A stretch of DNA of 29,829 nt, taken from Fervidobacterium sp. GTDB taxonomy: Bacteria > Thermotogota > Thermotogae > Thermotogales > Fervidobacteriaceae. Every line of letters begins with the position of its first letter. Positions within the stretch are counted from its first letter, which is position 1. Of the stretch, positions 1 through 8,014 are shown one piece after another. The position numbers were made by a program, and so were the translations under genes. The stretch spans positions 1 through 29,829 of the forward strand of contig DPXZ01000005.1 in the NCBI GenBank assembly GCA_003526765.1, read 5' to 3'. Under the pieces are notes generated by a model. The model saw only the letters and a program-made list of their open reading frames with translations, did no database searches and was not told the DNA's origin.

Positions 1-891
1 AAGGTCAATCCTTCCACTGTATCAAAGGCAATTTTCAACGAGATGAAGCGATTGGAGAAAAAATACGATGCGTATTCTGAAGGTAGCATCATATATCAAT
101 TGAATCACGCGAACGACTGGGTTGAAGTCGATGATGAAACGCTTGCGTTAGTCGATTTGGCCTTGAAATACGCACGTCAAACAGAAGGTGCTTTTGATCC
201 CGCATTGGGAAGGGTTATAGATCTTTGGGGATTTAGCAGATTTACGCAGCGCGAGGCCGAGGGAGGTAATTTCACCGTACCTACACTGAGTGAGATAAGG
301 GATGCACTTTCAAACTCTGGATACACCAAAATAGCGATTGACTATGTAGGTAAGAAGATAAATACCAATGGTGCGTGGATCGATTTGGGTGGTATTCTTA
401 AGGGATACGCGTTGAAACGTGGATATCAGATTGCGAAAGAATACGATGCAAAATGTCATGGATTTATCCAAGCAGGTGGTCAAATAATGATACTGGGACC
501 GAAGTACAACAAAGCAAACTGGGTTGTAGGTATTAGAGACCCAAGGGGACAGCCGGATGAAAATGTCGGAATTGTGTATTTGAAAGAAGGTTCGATTGCA
601 ACAAGTGGAGATTACGAAAGATTTTTCATCGTAGACGGTGTGAGGTATCACCATATAATTGACCCAAAGAACGGATTGCCAGCAAGTGGTGCTATCAGTG
701 CTACGATCATCTGTAATGATCCAGTTACAGCGGATGTCTTTTCCACTGCAGCGTTTGTGCTCGGTGAGAAGACTTGGCTCTTCACGCGTACTGCATTTCC
801 AACATATGGTGCAGAGGTGTTCTTGGTCACACCAAAGCAAAAGATACTTAAAACTGATAATTTTGCACTTTACGAACAAGCTGATAGATAG
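1..891 (+). CDS. apbE: FAD:protein FMN transferase (ApbE family), 5' end cut off by the window
   Basis: The reading frame is open from base 1, so the N-terminus, including any lipoprotein signal, lies outside the window. ApbE proteins transfer FMN from FAD to a threonine of target flavoproteins such as Rnf/Nqr subunits, usually outside the cytoplasmic membrane. Seen in the sequence: AFDPALGRVIDLWGFS near the start, the family signature WIDLGGILKGYAL, the glycine-rich QAGGQIMILG, the segment SGDYERFF followed by RYHHIIDPKNGLPASG, and DPVTADVFSTAAFVLG, which carries the acidic and Ser/Thr metal-binding positions. It ends with a TAG 23 bases before ybaB, so the two are probably co-transcribed. 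The target flavoprotein is not in this window. Family assignment is secure; only the missing start is uncertain. Confidence 0.93.
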   Translation, partial: KVNPSTVSKAIFNEMKRLEKKYDAYSEGSIIYQLNHANDWVEVDDETLALVDLALKYARQTEGAFDPALGRVIDLWGFSRFTQREAEGGNFTVPTLSEIRDALSNSGYTKIAIDYVGKKINTNGAWIDLGGILKGYALKRGYQIAKEYDAKCHGFIQAGGQIMILGPKYNKANWVVGIRDPRGQPDENVGIVYLKEGSIATSGDYERFFIVDGVRYHHIIDPKNGLPASGAISATIICNDPVTADVFSTAAFVLGEKTWLFTRTAFPTYGAEVFLVTPKQKILKTDNFALYEQADR

Positions 892-914
892 TAAATAAGA
901 AGGAGGAAGTGTTT

Positions 915-1277
915 ATGAAGAAGATGAAGAGTTTTGGCGGTAGGAACTTGGGCGGGGCAAGTGGTGCACCGGGTATGCCCAAGAACTTTGCAGAGTTGCA
1001 AAGACTGCAAACAAAAATGGAAGAAGAATTGAAAAACCTTGAAGATGTCTTTGCCACAGAAGAAGTGGAAGTAGAGGTAGGTGGCGGGGCAATGAAGATA
1101 GTGGCTACTTGTAATAGGCAAGTGAAAGACATCGTATACGAAAGTGATGTGTTAGAAGACCAAGAGATGTTCAAAGACCTCCTGAAAGCGGCCATAAGCG
1201 AATTGTGGCAAAAGGTCGATGAGGTCAGAGAAAAGAAGACCGATGAAATAATTGCAAAATACAATCCGTTAGGTTGA
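915..1277 (+). CDS. ybaB: YbaB/EbfC family nucleoid-associated protein
   Basis: This is a 120-residue protein of the YbaB/EbfC family, small dimeric DNA-binding proteins often found beside recombination or replication genes. The ATG at 915 is chosen because AGGAGG at 901-906 lies 8 bases upstream; a GTG at 909 would sit almost on the ribosome binding site. The N-terminal 25 residues are glycine- and lysine-rich (KSFGGRNLGGASGAPGMPKN). A helix with coiled-coil character follows (LQRLQTKMEEELKNLEDV), then the family core VEVEVGGGAMKIVATCNRQV and a C-terminal helical part ending in KTDEIIAKYNPLG. The usual partner recR is not adjacent: a terminator follows instead. Confidence 0.92.
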   Translation: MKKMKSFGGRNLGGASGAPGMPKNFAELQRLQTKMEEELKNLEDVFATEEVEVEVGGGAMKIVATCNRQVKDIVYESDVLEDQEMFKDLLKAAISELWQKVDEVREKKTDEIIAKYNPLG

Positions 1278-1336
1278 CTTATCGTTCATCTACTCTTCGA
1301 TATCATTGAATTTTATAAGGATAATACGAGTGAATG

Positions 1337-1362
1337 GGCTGGGGAATTTCTCCAGCCTTTTT
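1337..1362 (+). terminator. Rho-independent terminator after ybaB
   Basis: GGCTGG at 1337-1342 pairs with CCAGCC at 1352-1357, and the stem can extend inward with a G-T and a G-C pair around a short AATTT loop. Five T residues follow directly (1358-1362). It lies 60 bases after the ybaB stop and before a separate promoter, so it marks a transcription-unit border. Confidence 0.8.
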
Positions 1363-1416
1363 GGTTTCTTGTGGTAATATTGGTAATATTTTTCGGCGCA
1401 CTGCTGCTTTTGATTG

Positions 1417-1425
1417 TGGTATAAT
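1417..1425 (+). promoter_or_regulatory. Extended -10 promoter for the rhomboid gene
   Basis: TGGTATAAT is a perfect extended -10 element (TGn-TATAAT). No good -35 hexamer is seen 17 bases upstream, as is usual for extended -10 promoters. It lies after the ybaB terminator and about 60 bases before the start at 1486. Confidence 0.65.
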
Positions 1426-1485
1426 AATGTTAAATGAGCCTTTGCTAGATTGTGTAAGAAAGAATAAAATTCAAGGAGGAACCAT

Positions 1486-2160
1486 ATGCAGAAAAGGCAA
1501 CCAGCTTATTTGTATTTGATCTTGATTAACTCGGCGATTCTTTTATTGTTCTACGTTGTTAAGAGCTTTTTCATCCAAAGTGACATCGTGTTTCTACTTT
1601 TTGGTGCACAATACGGTCCACTTGTGTCGCAAGGTCAGTGGTACCGGATCATCACCGCAATGTTCATGCACGGTGGCTTTTTACATTTAGCATTCAACAT
1701 GTATGCACTCTACATACTCGGAGCAAATACGGAAGCGCTTTACGGTACTTACAAATTTCTGTCCTTTTATTTGCTTTCTGGTATTGTTGGAAATATAGCA
1801 ACCCAGTTTTTTTATTATGACTCTCTATCCGTTGGTGCAAGTGGTGCTATATTTGGTCTTGTAGGTGCACTATTCGGTGCGGGGTTCAGAAAAGATACAC
1901 CATTTTACGTAAAACCTCTAACCGGCACTGCTCTGTTGCCCATGATCATACTCAACATTGTACTGGGATTCATGCCCGGCTCTGGAATAAACAATGCAGC
2001 ACACATAGGTGGATTGGTTACCGGTATGATACTCGGTCGTGCATTACCCGTGTATACGTCGTACAAGGCAGAAAGGGTCTGGAAGATCATCACATATTCA
2101 CTTGTAGGGATCACGGTTTTGAGTTATGTCTTGCTGATAGCAAGTCTCATCGTAGGGTAA
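1486..2160 (+). CDS. Rhomboid family intramembrane serine protease
   Basis: This 224-residue polytopic membrane protein has the rhomboid protease motifs. Rhomboids cut transmembrane substrates within the membrane with a Ser-His dyad. Seen: QWYRI near residues 51-55 (the WR loop), MHGGFLHLAFNMYALYILG (His62, His67, Asn71), the nucleophile motif GASGAIFGLVG with Ser119, and NAAHIGG with His173. About six hydrophobic segments make up the core, and a further one runs from about residue 200 to the C-terminus. The ATG at 1486 has AAGGAGGA at 1473-1480. The gene begins a new unit after a terminator, and the next start is 27 bases downstream, so it is probably co-transcribed with the secreted protein. 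The natural substrate cannot be told from the sequence. Confidence 0.95.
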   Translation: MQKRQPAYLYLILINSAILLLFYVVKSFFIQSDIVFLLFGAQYGPLVSQGQWYRIITAMFMHGGFLHLAFNMYALYILGANTEALYGTYKFLSFYLLSGIVGNIATQFFYYDSLSVGASGAIFGLVGALFGAGFRKDTPFYVKPLTGTALLPMIILNIVLGFMPGSGINNAAHIGGLVTGMILGRALPVYTSYKAERVWKIITYSLVGITVLSYVLLIASLIVG

Positions 2161-2187
2161 ACCAGCAAATCAAAGGAGGTGCCTTAC

Positions 2188-3294
2188 ATGGCACGTATGG
2201 TGAAAGTTTTATCTACAATATTATTGTTATCGATCATTACATTGTTTGGCGCTGATACTTCAAATTCTGATGTGCTTGTGTTGTTCGATTCATATGGGTT
2301 GTTGTACAAAGATGTGGTCGATGGTGAACAGATTCCAAATGGTTGGAGCATTTTACAGATCTCAGCACAGAAATGGTATTTGGAAACGCAGAGTACTGAT
2401 TCAAAGTACTTATTGCCTGTCCAACTTCCAGAAGGTAATTATCAATTGAAGAATGGCATGCTCGTTTCTGAAAGTGGTGATACGTACGTAAATACATCTT
2501 TTGGTTTGGCAAAGTTGATACAAAATGGTGAGACAAAGAAAGTACTGAGAGTATCTGAGAAGGCAAGTGCGCTCTTTAGAGTACCTGGAAGCTACAGTAT
2601 ATACTACACACTCAAAGGCAATCAGCTTGAACAATTCTTTGAAATGAACTCACCGGTCGATAAGGCGTTTGTCATACTCTCCACCGCACCTGGTGAGGGA
2701 AGGAATGTTTACTATACAAAGATGGAAATGGCGGCCGTTGCTGCTGACGAAGTCTCGAGTAGTGGCAGGAAGATATTTATCCTTGGGGATATGGAAGGCT
2801 TGAAGAGTGGAATGAATATAAGAAATAAGAACATTCAGATAGTTCGTAAAGATTGGAATACGATTTATCTGGGTTATTCGTATACTTACACTTGGCAACC
2901 AGCAGATTACATCGTTAACATTCAGTGCAATGACGAGCTCCCAGCTGGAAGCGTCTACGTGTTTTCTGATATATCTGGTCACGTAGTACCGGTGGGAACG
3001 GCAAATATGCCAGATATAAATAAAGAAGGAGATCTGTATGTCTCAAAGAGTTGGGATGTCTACCACAGTTGGACGCTCACCAAGTCAACTAAGACAAGTG
3101 GTAAGACGTACATTGTGGGTGAACTGAACTTGAAGGGACAAGGTCCAACCAAAATCGTTATCAATGCTAGAAACTTGAACGGCCTTACAGTTTCAAGTGG
3201 AAAGATCACAAAACAAGCCGCAGATTATGCGGAGATCGAGTTCAATCTCTCCGGTAGTGCACAGATAAAGATATCATTCAACTATACAGAGTAA
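2188..3294 (+). CDS. Secreted protein of unknown function, possibly DUF4139-like at the C-terminus
   Basis: I do not recognise this 368-residue protein with certainty. It has a clear Sec signal peptide (MARMVKVLSTILLLSIITLFG, cleavage probably near residue 21-24), so it should be periplasmic or surface-exposed; no lipobox is seen. ATG at 2188 is chosen because AAAGGAGGT at 2172-2180 lies just upstream; a GTG at 2179 is inside that site. The mature part looks rich in beta strands. Its second half (roughly residues 230-368, around AGSVYVFSDISGHVVPVGTA and SWDVYHSWTLTKSTK) resembles the C-terminal domain called DUF4139 in MuiA-type proteins, but this is from memory of the pattern. It lies between the rhomboid and a radical SAM gene, which does not reveal a role. 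Confidence 0.8.
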   Translation: MARMVKVLSTILLLSIITLFGADTSNSDVLVLFDSYGLLYKDVVDGEQIPNGWSILQISAQKWYLETQSTDSKYLLPVQLPEGNYQLKNGMLVSESGDTYVNTSFGLAKLIQNGETKKVLRVSEKASALFRVPGSYSIYYTLKGNQLEQFFEMNSPVDKAFVILSTAPGEGRNVYYTKMEMAAVAADEVSSSGRKIFILGDMEGLKSGMNIRNKNIQIVRKDWNTIYLGYSYTYTWQPADYIVNIQCNDELPAGSVYVFSDISGHVVPVGTANMPDINKEGDLYVSKSWDVYHSWTLTKSTKTSGKTYIVGELNLKGQGPTKIVINARNLNGLTVSSGKITKQAADYAEIEFNLSGSAQIKISFNYTE

Positions 3295-3345
3295 TGGAGT
3301 AAATGGAGTAATTTGTAGTAATCAATATGCTGGAGGTAAAATGCT

Positions 3346-5136
3346 GTGGTAAATTCAAGAAATGACATACTAAAATTTCTTTCCGAGCATCTCAATACTG
3401 TGAGTAAACCAGGTAGATACATCGGTGGTGAGTACAATAGTGTATTGAAGGATGGTAAAGATTTGTTGAGAGTGGCTCTGGCATTTCCGGATGTGTACGA
3501 AGTTGGCATGTCACACTATGGTTTGGATATACTCTACTGGCTCGCCAATGAACTAGATTACGCATATGCAGAACGTACATTCTTGCCTTGGCCTGATATG
3601 GTGCAATTAATGGAGGATAAAGGTGTGCCACTCTTTACACTCGAGACGAAGACACCAATTTACGAGATGGATGTACTCGGCATTTCGATAGAATATGAGT
3701 TATCGTATACAAACGTTTTGAAATTGCTGGAACTTTCAAAGATACCGATCAGTTGTTACGATAGAGACGATGATGTCCCCATCGTTATCGGCGGTGGACC
3801 AGTTATGTACAGTTGTGAACCAATCGCAGAGGCATTCGACGTGATTTATCTTGGAGATGGTGAAGTCAATTTTGGAAACATGCTCAAAATCATAAAAGAA
3901 ACGAAAGGTATGAGACGTGAGGAACGATTGAAAGAACTTTTGAAGTTGGACGGCATGTATGTTCCCATGTTTTACCAGCAGCAGGGGAAGAAAATAGTAC
4001 CAAAATACGATTTCGCACCTGCACTAGTAAGGAGGAACATCCTTACCGACTTGAACAGCGTCAAACCACCTTCAAGGAAGATCATTCCACATGTAGAGAG
4101 TATACACGACAGAGCTGTCATCGAGATTAGTCGTGGATGTACACGTGGCTGTAGGTTTTGCAGTGCTGGATATATCTATAGACCGGTGCGTGAGAGGAGT
4201 GCAGATAACATCGTATCTGCGGTAAACGAAATGATATCAAATACTGGATACGAAGAATTATCGTTGCTCTCACTTTCTTCACTCGACCACTCTCAAATAG
4301 GAGAGATAGTTGAAAAACTTCTTCCGTATGCAAGAGATCACATGCTCTCTATTTCAATCCCATCCACGCGTGTTGATGCATTCAACGTAAAGGTTGCAAG
4401 CAATATCGCAGAAGTGAGAAAGACAGGTCTTACATTTGCACCCGAAGCAGGCAGCCAGAAGATGAGAGATGCAATCAACAAACAGATAACACACGAAGAT
4501 ATTATCAATACTGCTAAGAAAGTGAAAAGTGCTGGATGGCAAAGATTGAAGTTGTATTTCATGGTTGGATTTCCAGATGAGACCGAAGAAGATATAAGAC
4601 AGATAGGTGAGCTGATAAAAGAAGTAAAGAAAGTTGGATTTTTTGATCTTACCGCTTCGGTGAATATGCTCATCCCAAAACCACACAGCGCATTTCAGTT
4701 TGCACAACTTCAACCACCTGAATACATGCAAACAGTGAGAAAAATATTGGGCCCTTACAGAAACTTTGCGAAAATTGATATTATTGATGGTAAAAAGAGC
4801 TTCATCGAAGGGATCCTTTCACGCGGTGATAGAAAGCTCTTTTCTGTGATTGAAAAAGCGTACAAGATGGGATACTATGATGAATGGGGCGAGTATTTTT
4901 CATACGAAAAGTGGGAGAATTTATTCAGCGAGGTTGATTTATCGTCCTACATCGGTCCGTATGAATTTGATGATGACTTTCCTTGGAGCCATTTGGATAG
5001 TGGAGTAGACAAAACTTTTCTATGGCAAGAGTTTCAAAATTTCAAAAGTGGTATCGCAACGCAAGATTGCCGAAACGGATGCACGCTGTGCGGTGTATGC
5101 ATGTCTTACGGTGTGGCAAATGTTATCATTGATTGA
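3346..5136 (+). CDS. B12-binding radical SAM protein, TIGR03960 type
   Basis: This is a 596-residue radical SAM enzyme with an N-terminal cobalamin-binding-like domain (about residues 40-190; ALAFPDVYEVGMSHYGLDIL, VIGGGPVMYS, DVIYLGDGE) and a SAM core with CTRGCRFC (Cys265, Cys269, Cys272). A second cysteine group near the C-terminus (Cys575, 579, 582, 585) could hold another iron-sulfur cluster. The pattern matches the family I know as TIGR03960, whose reaction is not established. In many bacteria it is fused to or followed by a DUF2344/TIGR03936 domain; neither is present, as the next gene encodes nicotinate phosphoribosyltransferase. The GTG at 3346 is chosen because TGGAGGT (3331-3337) lies 8 bases upstream and the nearby ATG at 3341 reaches a stop after three codons. 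Confidence 0.88.
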   Translation: MVNSRNDILKFLSEHLNTVSKPGRYIGGEYNSVLKDGKDLLRVALAFPDVYEVGMSHYGLDILYWLANELDYAYAERTFLPWPDMVQLMEDKGVPLFTLETKTPIYEMDVLGISIEYELSYTNVLKLLELSKIPISCYDRDDDVPIVIGGGPVMYSCEPIAEAFDVIYLGDGEVNFGNMLKIIKETKGMRREERLKELLKLDGMYVPMFYQQQGKKIVPKYDFAPALVRRNILTDLNSVKPPSRKIIPHVESIHDRAVIEISRGCTRGCRFCSAGYIYRPVRERSADNIVSAVNEMISNTGYEELSLLSLSSLDHSQIGEIVEKLLPYARDHMLSISIPSTRVDAFNVKVASNIAEVRKTGLTFAPEAGSQKMRDAINKQITHEDIINTAKKVKSAGWQRLKLYFMVGFPDETEEDIRQIGELIKEVKKVGFFDLTASVNMLIPKPHSAFQFAQLQPPEYMQTVRKILGPYRNFAKIDIIDGKKSFIEGILSRGDRKLFSVIEKAYKMGYYDEWGEYFSYEKWENLFSEVDLSSYIGPYEFDDDFPWSHLDSGVDKTFLWQEFQNFKSGIATQDCRNGCTLCGVCMSYGVANVIID

Positions 5137-5233
5137 GCTGAAATGCGAGATGAAATAAATACAGAAATACAAAAGATGTACAGATACATCAATAAATCAA
5201 ATAGATAGGTACATTGCAGATTAGGAGGGGTAG

Positions 5234-6541
5234 ATGATGGATGAGAAGTCTATGAGATTGCATCCAAAAGTATTTAAAGTGGCAATCGATAGGATAAGGA
5301 TGGGATATTATTCTGATAAATACTTCACAAGGTATGTAGAAGTTTTGAAAAAGGATAATCACCATCCCATGGTATACTATCAGTTTTTCCCAAGAGAAGA
5401 TGCAGTTATCTGTGGTGTAGATGAAGCGCTTGCAATACTGAGATACTGCACAGGATACTACAAAGATGAAGAAAGAGCACTTGAACTCTACAACAAGATG
5501 TTGAAATTGGATAAAGAGATGCAAAGTCTATCGGTTGAAGGAAATGTCGAGGCTGTGGTCGAACTTACGAGGAAGAAATGGGATTTAAGACTCCAGTTGA
5601 ATGACTTGTGGGTTGATAAATGGGATGATATAGAGGTCAAAGCGGTTAACGATGGTGATTTTGTACCTGAGGGTGAACCACTGATGACGATAGAAGGAGA
5701 TCCGGTCTATTTTGGATATCTTGAAACAGTGTTATTAGGTGTTATTGCACGTGGCACTAGTACCGCAACTGCGGTAAAACGTGTCGTAGATGCTGCAAGG
5801 GGTAAGCCAATTCTTTTCTTCAGTGCACGTTTTGACCACTATTGGGTGCAAGCAACCGATGGGTATGCTGCACTTAAAGCAGGTGCGTTCGGAGTTTCGA
5901 CGGATGCCAATGCTGACTATTGGGGTGTAGAATCGATGGGTACTATCCCGCATGCGCTTATTGCTGCGTACGATGGTAGTACGGAAGATGCTTCCATTGC
6001 ATTTGACAAACATGTTCCAGCAAATGTGAACAGAATAGTGCTCGTGGACTGGGATAACGATGTTGTAGGTACAACGTTTAGAACCGTGAAAAAGCAGTAC
6101 GAATATACCATGAACAAAGAATTTGTGCTTGGTGTTACAGACCCATCACCGGTCATCGGACCAGGTGCAGGCAAGATATGGGGGGTAAGGTTCGATACTT
6201 CCGGTAGCCTACGTGACAAATCGGTCACACCGATTGGGCCGCAATCTTTTGGCGTGTGTCCTGAACTTGTCTGGCGAGCAAGACAAGAGTTCGATAAAGT
6301 TGGATTGCAGGAATTGAAAATCGTCGTTTCTGGAGGGTTCGATGAAGAAAAAATAAAATTATTCGAATCACTTGGCGTACCCGTTGATGTCTACGGAGTT
6401 GGTTCGAAGTTACTCAAGAGAAAAATAGATGTGACGGCGGACATAGTAGAAGTCAATGGAAAACCGTGTGCAAAGGTGGGAAGGCATAAAAAGGATGCCT
6501 CACACTTGAAAGTTGTAAATAAACGATATTGGGAAGATTAA
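5234..6541 (+). CDS. pncB: Nicotinate phosphoribosyltransferase
   Basis: This 435-residue protein is a type II phosphoribosyltransferase that turns nicotinate plus PRPP into nicotinate mononucleotide in NAD salvage, with ATP use. Seen: the N-terminal YYSDKYFTRYVEVL with the Tyr-Phe-Arg positions typical of NAPRTases, RGTSTATAVKRVVDAARGKP, FFSARFDHYWVQATDGYAA, GVSTDANADYWGVESMGTIP with the His of IPHALIAAY, VRFDTSGSLRDKS, and the phosphate-binding IVVSGGFDEEKI and VDVYGVGSKL of the barrel end. It resembles the shorter archaeal-type NAPRTases more than the E. coli enzyme. AGGAGGGG at 5223-5230 precedes two possible ATGs (5234 and 5237); 5234 is used. It stands apart, with gaps of about 95 bases on both sides. 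Confidence 0.9.
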   Translation: MMDEKSMRLHPKVFKVAIDRIRMGYYSDKYFTRYVEVLKKDNHHPMVYYQFFPREDAVICGVDEALAILRYCTGYYKDEERALELYNKMLKLDKEMQSLSVEGNVEAVVELTRKKWDLRLQLNDLWVDKWDDIEVKAVNDGDFVPEGEPLMTIEGDPVYFGYLETVLLGVIARGTSTATAVKRVVDAARGKPILFFSARFDHYWVQATDGYAALKAGAFGVSTDANADYWGVESMGTIPHALIAAYDGSTEDASIAFDKHVPANVNRIVLVDWDNDVVGTTFRTVKKQYEYTMNKEFVLGVTDPSPVIGPGAGKIWGVRFDTSGSLRDKSVTPIGPQSFGVCPELVWRARQEFDKVGLQELKIVVSGGFDEEKIKLFESLGVPVDVYGVGSKLLKRKIDVTADIVEVNGKPCAKVGRHKKDASHLKVVNKRYWED

Positions 6542-6639
6542 TTTGATTTTGTAGTTTTGAACATGCGATGTTAGAATAAATTGGTACAGATTGATAGATT
6601 CTTCAAAAATCTGAGGAAAATTGAAAAGGGGTGCATCGC

Positions 6640-7932
6640 ATGTGGAAGACAGTGAAGACTACTGTTGGTGAACCAGAGGCAAGAATGATAGAAGAATTGT
6701 TAGCAGCGTACAACATACCTGTTATCGTCCAACAGACGGATCTTTTTGTTCATCCAATTTTTGGAAGTAGTGCTCAATGTGAGGTACTTGTACCTGAAGA
6801 TAGATACGAAGAAGCATACAATATCCTTCAAGGGGAGGGAAGTACTGTGAAATATACACCACTTTACGAAGATCATGTGAAACTTGGTGCCAAGATCGTT
6901 GAATTTGCGGGTTACTACATGCCACTTCAGTACGATGGTATAGTAGCAGAGGTGGAGAGAGTAAGAAAGGAAGTTGGAATGTTCGATGTATCGCACATGG
7001 GTGAGTTCGTATGTGAGGGCCCCGATGCCGTAAGATTTGCCAACTATGTTGTGACAAACGATTTTGGTTCGATAGACTTTGGCGATATCATCTATACTGC
7101 TATGTGCAACGAAAATGGCGGTTTTGTCGATGACTTACTTGTTTACAAAATAGCACCGGAACGAATCATGTTTGTTGTCAATGCATCCAACATTGACAAG
7201 GATTTTAACCACATTATGAAATTATCAAATGGTTTTGATGTAAAACTTACAAATGTTTCTGATGATACAGGACTGATAGCAATCCAAGGGCCAAAGACGC
7301 AAGAAATGCTCCAACCATACACTGACTTGAACCTCGATGAAATTGGATATTATTCGTTCAAAGAGGGTTCAATATTTGGTGTTAGTGGCATCATCTCGAG
7401 GACCGGATATACGGGAGAAGATGGATTTGAACTTTACATACCGGCAAATCAAACTACAGTTACTTGGAGAAAATTGCTTGAAATTGGCATCAGACCGGCA
7501 GGCTTGGGTGCAAGAGATGTACTAAGGTTGGAGGCAGGTCTGTTACTCTATGGCAACGATATGGACGACACAATCACTCCTTTGGAAGCATCGATCCCTT
7601 GGGCAGTGAAATTTGAAAAGGGCGATTTTTATGGTAAAGAAGCACTTTTAAAGCAAAAGGAAGCAGGCCTAAAGAGGAGACTCAGGGGAATCACTTTGGA
7701 AACGAAACTTGTACCAAGGCACGAGATGGAAGTTTTCAAAGATGGCCAGAAGATTGGGTATGTAACGAGTGGAACGTTCTCTCCAACGTTGGGAAGACCT
7801 ATTGCATTTGTCATGATAGATGCAAACGTAAAGATTGGAGATACTGTCCAGGTATTGATCAGAGATAAGTACGTTGATGCAAAAGTTGTAAAGACGCCAT
7901 TCTATCGTGGCAGTGTCAGATCAAGAAAGTGA
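6640..7932 (+). CDS. gcvT: DUF2007 domain fused to glycine cleavage T protein (aminomethyltransferase)
   Basis: The frame encodes 430 residues from ATG 6640 (AAGGGGTG at 6626-6633; an in-frame GTG at 6631 lies inside that site). Residues about 2-66 match DUF2007, a small domain proposed to bind ligands: EARMIEELLAAYNIPVIVQQ, then GSSAQCEVLVPEDRYEEAYNIL. From about residue 70 it is a complete GcvT of 361 residues: YTPLYEDHVKLGAKIVEFAG, GMFDVSHMGEF, NENGGFVDDLLVYK, SRTGYTGEDGFELY, RPAGLGARDVLRLEAG, TSGTFSPTLGRPIAF and FYRGSVR. GcvT moves the methylene group from the aminomethyl-lipoyl H protein to tetrahydrofolate, releasing ammonia. GcvT normally starts at the second part; a GTG with its own ribosome binding site lies at that border. 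gcvPA and gcvPB follow. The T-protein assignment is secure; which start or starts are used is open. Confidence 0.93.
   Translation: MWKTVKTTVGEPEARMIEELLAAYNIPVIVQQTDLFVHPIFGSSAQCEVLVPEDRYEEAYNILQGEGSTVKYTPLYEDHVKLGAKIVEFAGYYMPLQYDGIVAEVERVRKEVGMFDVSHMGEFVCEGPDAVRFANYVVTNDFGSIDFGDIIYTAMCNENGGFVDDLLVYKIAPERIMFVVNASNIDKDFNHIMKLSNGFDVKLTNVSDDTGLIAIQGPKTQEMLQPYTDLNLDEIGYYSFKEGSIFGVSGIISRTGYTGEDGFELYIPANQTTVTWRKLLEIGIRPAGLGARDVLRLEAGLLLYGNDMDDTITPLEASIPWAVKFEKGDFYGKEALLKQKEAGLKRRLRGITLETKLVPRHEMEVFKDGQKIGYVTSGTFSPTLGRPIAFVMIDANVKIGDTVQVLIRDKYVDAKVVKTPFYRGSVRSRK
6832..6849 (+). promoter_or_regulatory. Internal ribosome binding site and GTG start at the GcvT domain border
   Basis: GGGGAGG at 6832-6838 lies 8 bases before an in-frame GTG at 6847. 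Starting there gives a protein beginning MKYTPLYEDHVKLGAK, which matches the normal N-terminus of GcvT, for example that of T. maritima as I recall it. A separate GcvT could therefore be made besides, or instead of, the DUF2007 fusion. Confidence 0.5.
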
Positions 7933-8014
7933 GAAAAGCAAGAAAAGCAATGTAAAAAATAGTAATGCATTAGAAAATGTATTTGAATGAGCTATGTTGA
8001 AGGGAGTGAAAAAA

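Noticed and set aside
310..879. Long open frame on the strand opposite apbE
   Set aside because: It has no ribosome binding site or recognisable protein features and mirrors a well-supported gene; similar antisense frames across the window were treated the same way.
3292..3320. Near-tandem TAATGGAG/TAAATGGAG repeats just after the secreted protein stop
   Set aside because: They are only two short imperfect copies in AT-rich DNA and could be chance; no function is suggested.
5175..5190. Hairpin GATGTA/TACATC
   Set aside because: The stem is only 6 bp, AT-rich and without a T run, so it is not called a terminator.
5143..5208. A 21-codon frame from ATG 5143 in the gap before the NAPRTase gene
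   Set aside because: No ribosome binding site precedes it, it is very short, and it overlaps a small stem (5175-5190) with no T tract; nothing supports translation.
6542..6639. A glycine riboswitch before the gcvT fusion gene
   Set aside because: The gap is about 98 bases and lacks the conserved glycine aptamer core; such an aptamer would be expected only in a longer leader.
7933..7962. GAAAAGCAA tandem copies after gcvT
   Set aside because: Two copies of a low-complexity string, too short to call a repeat.
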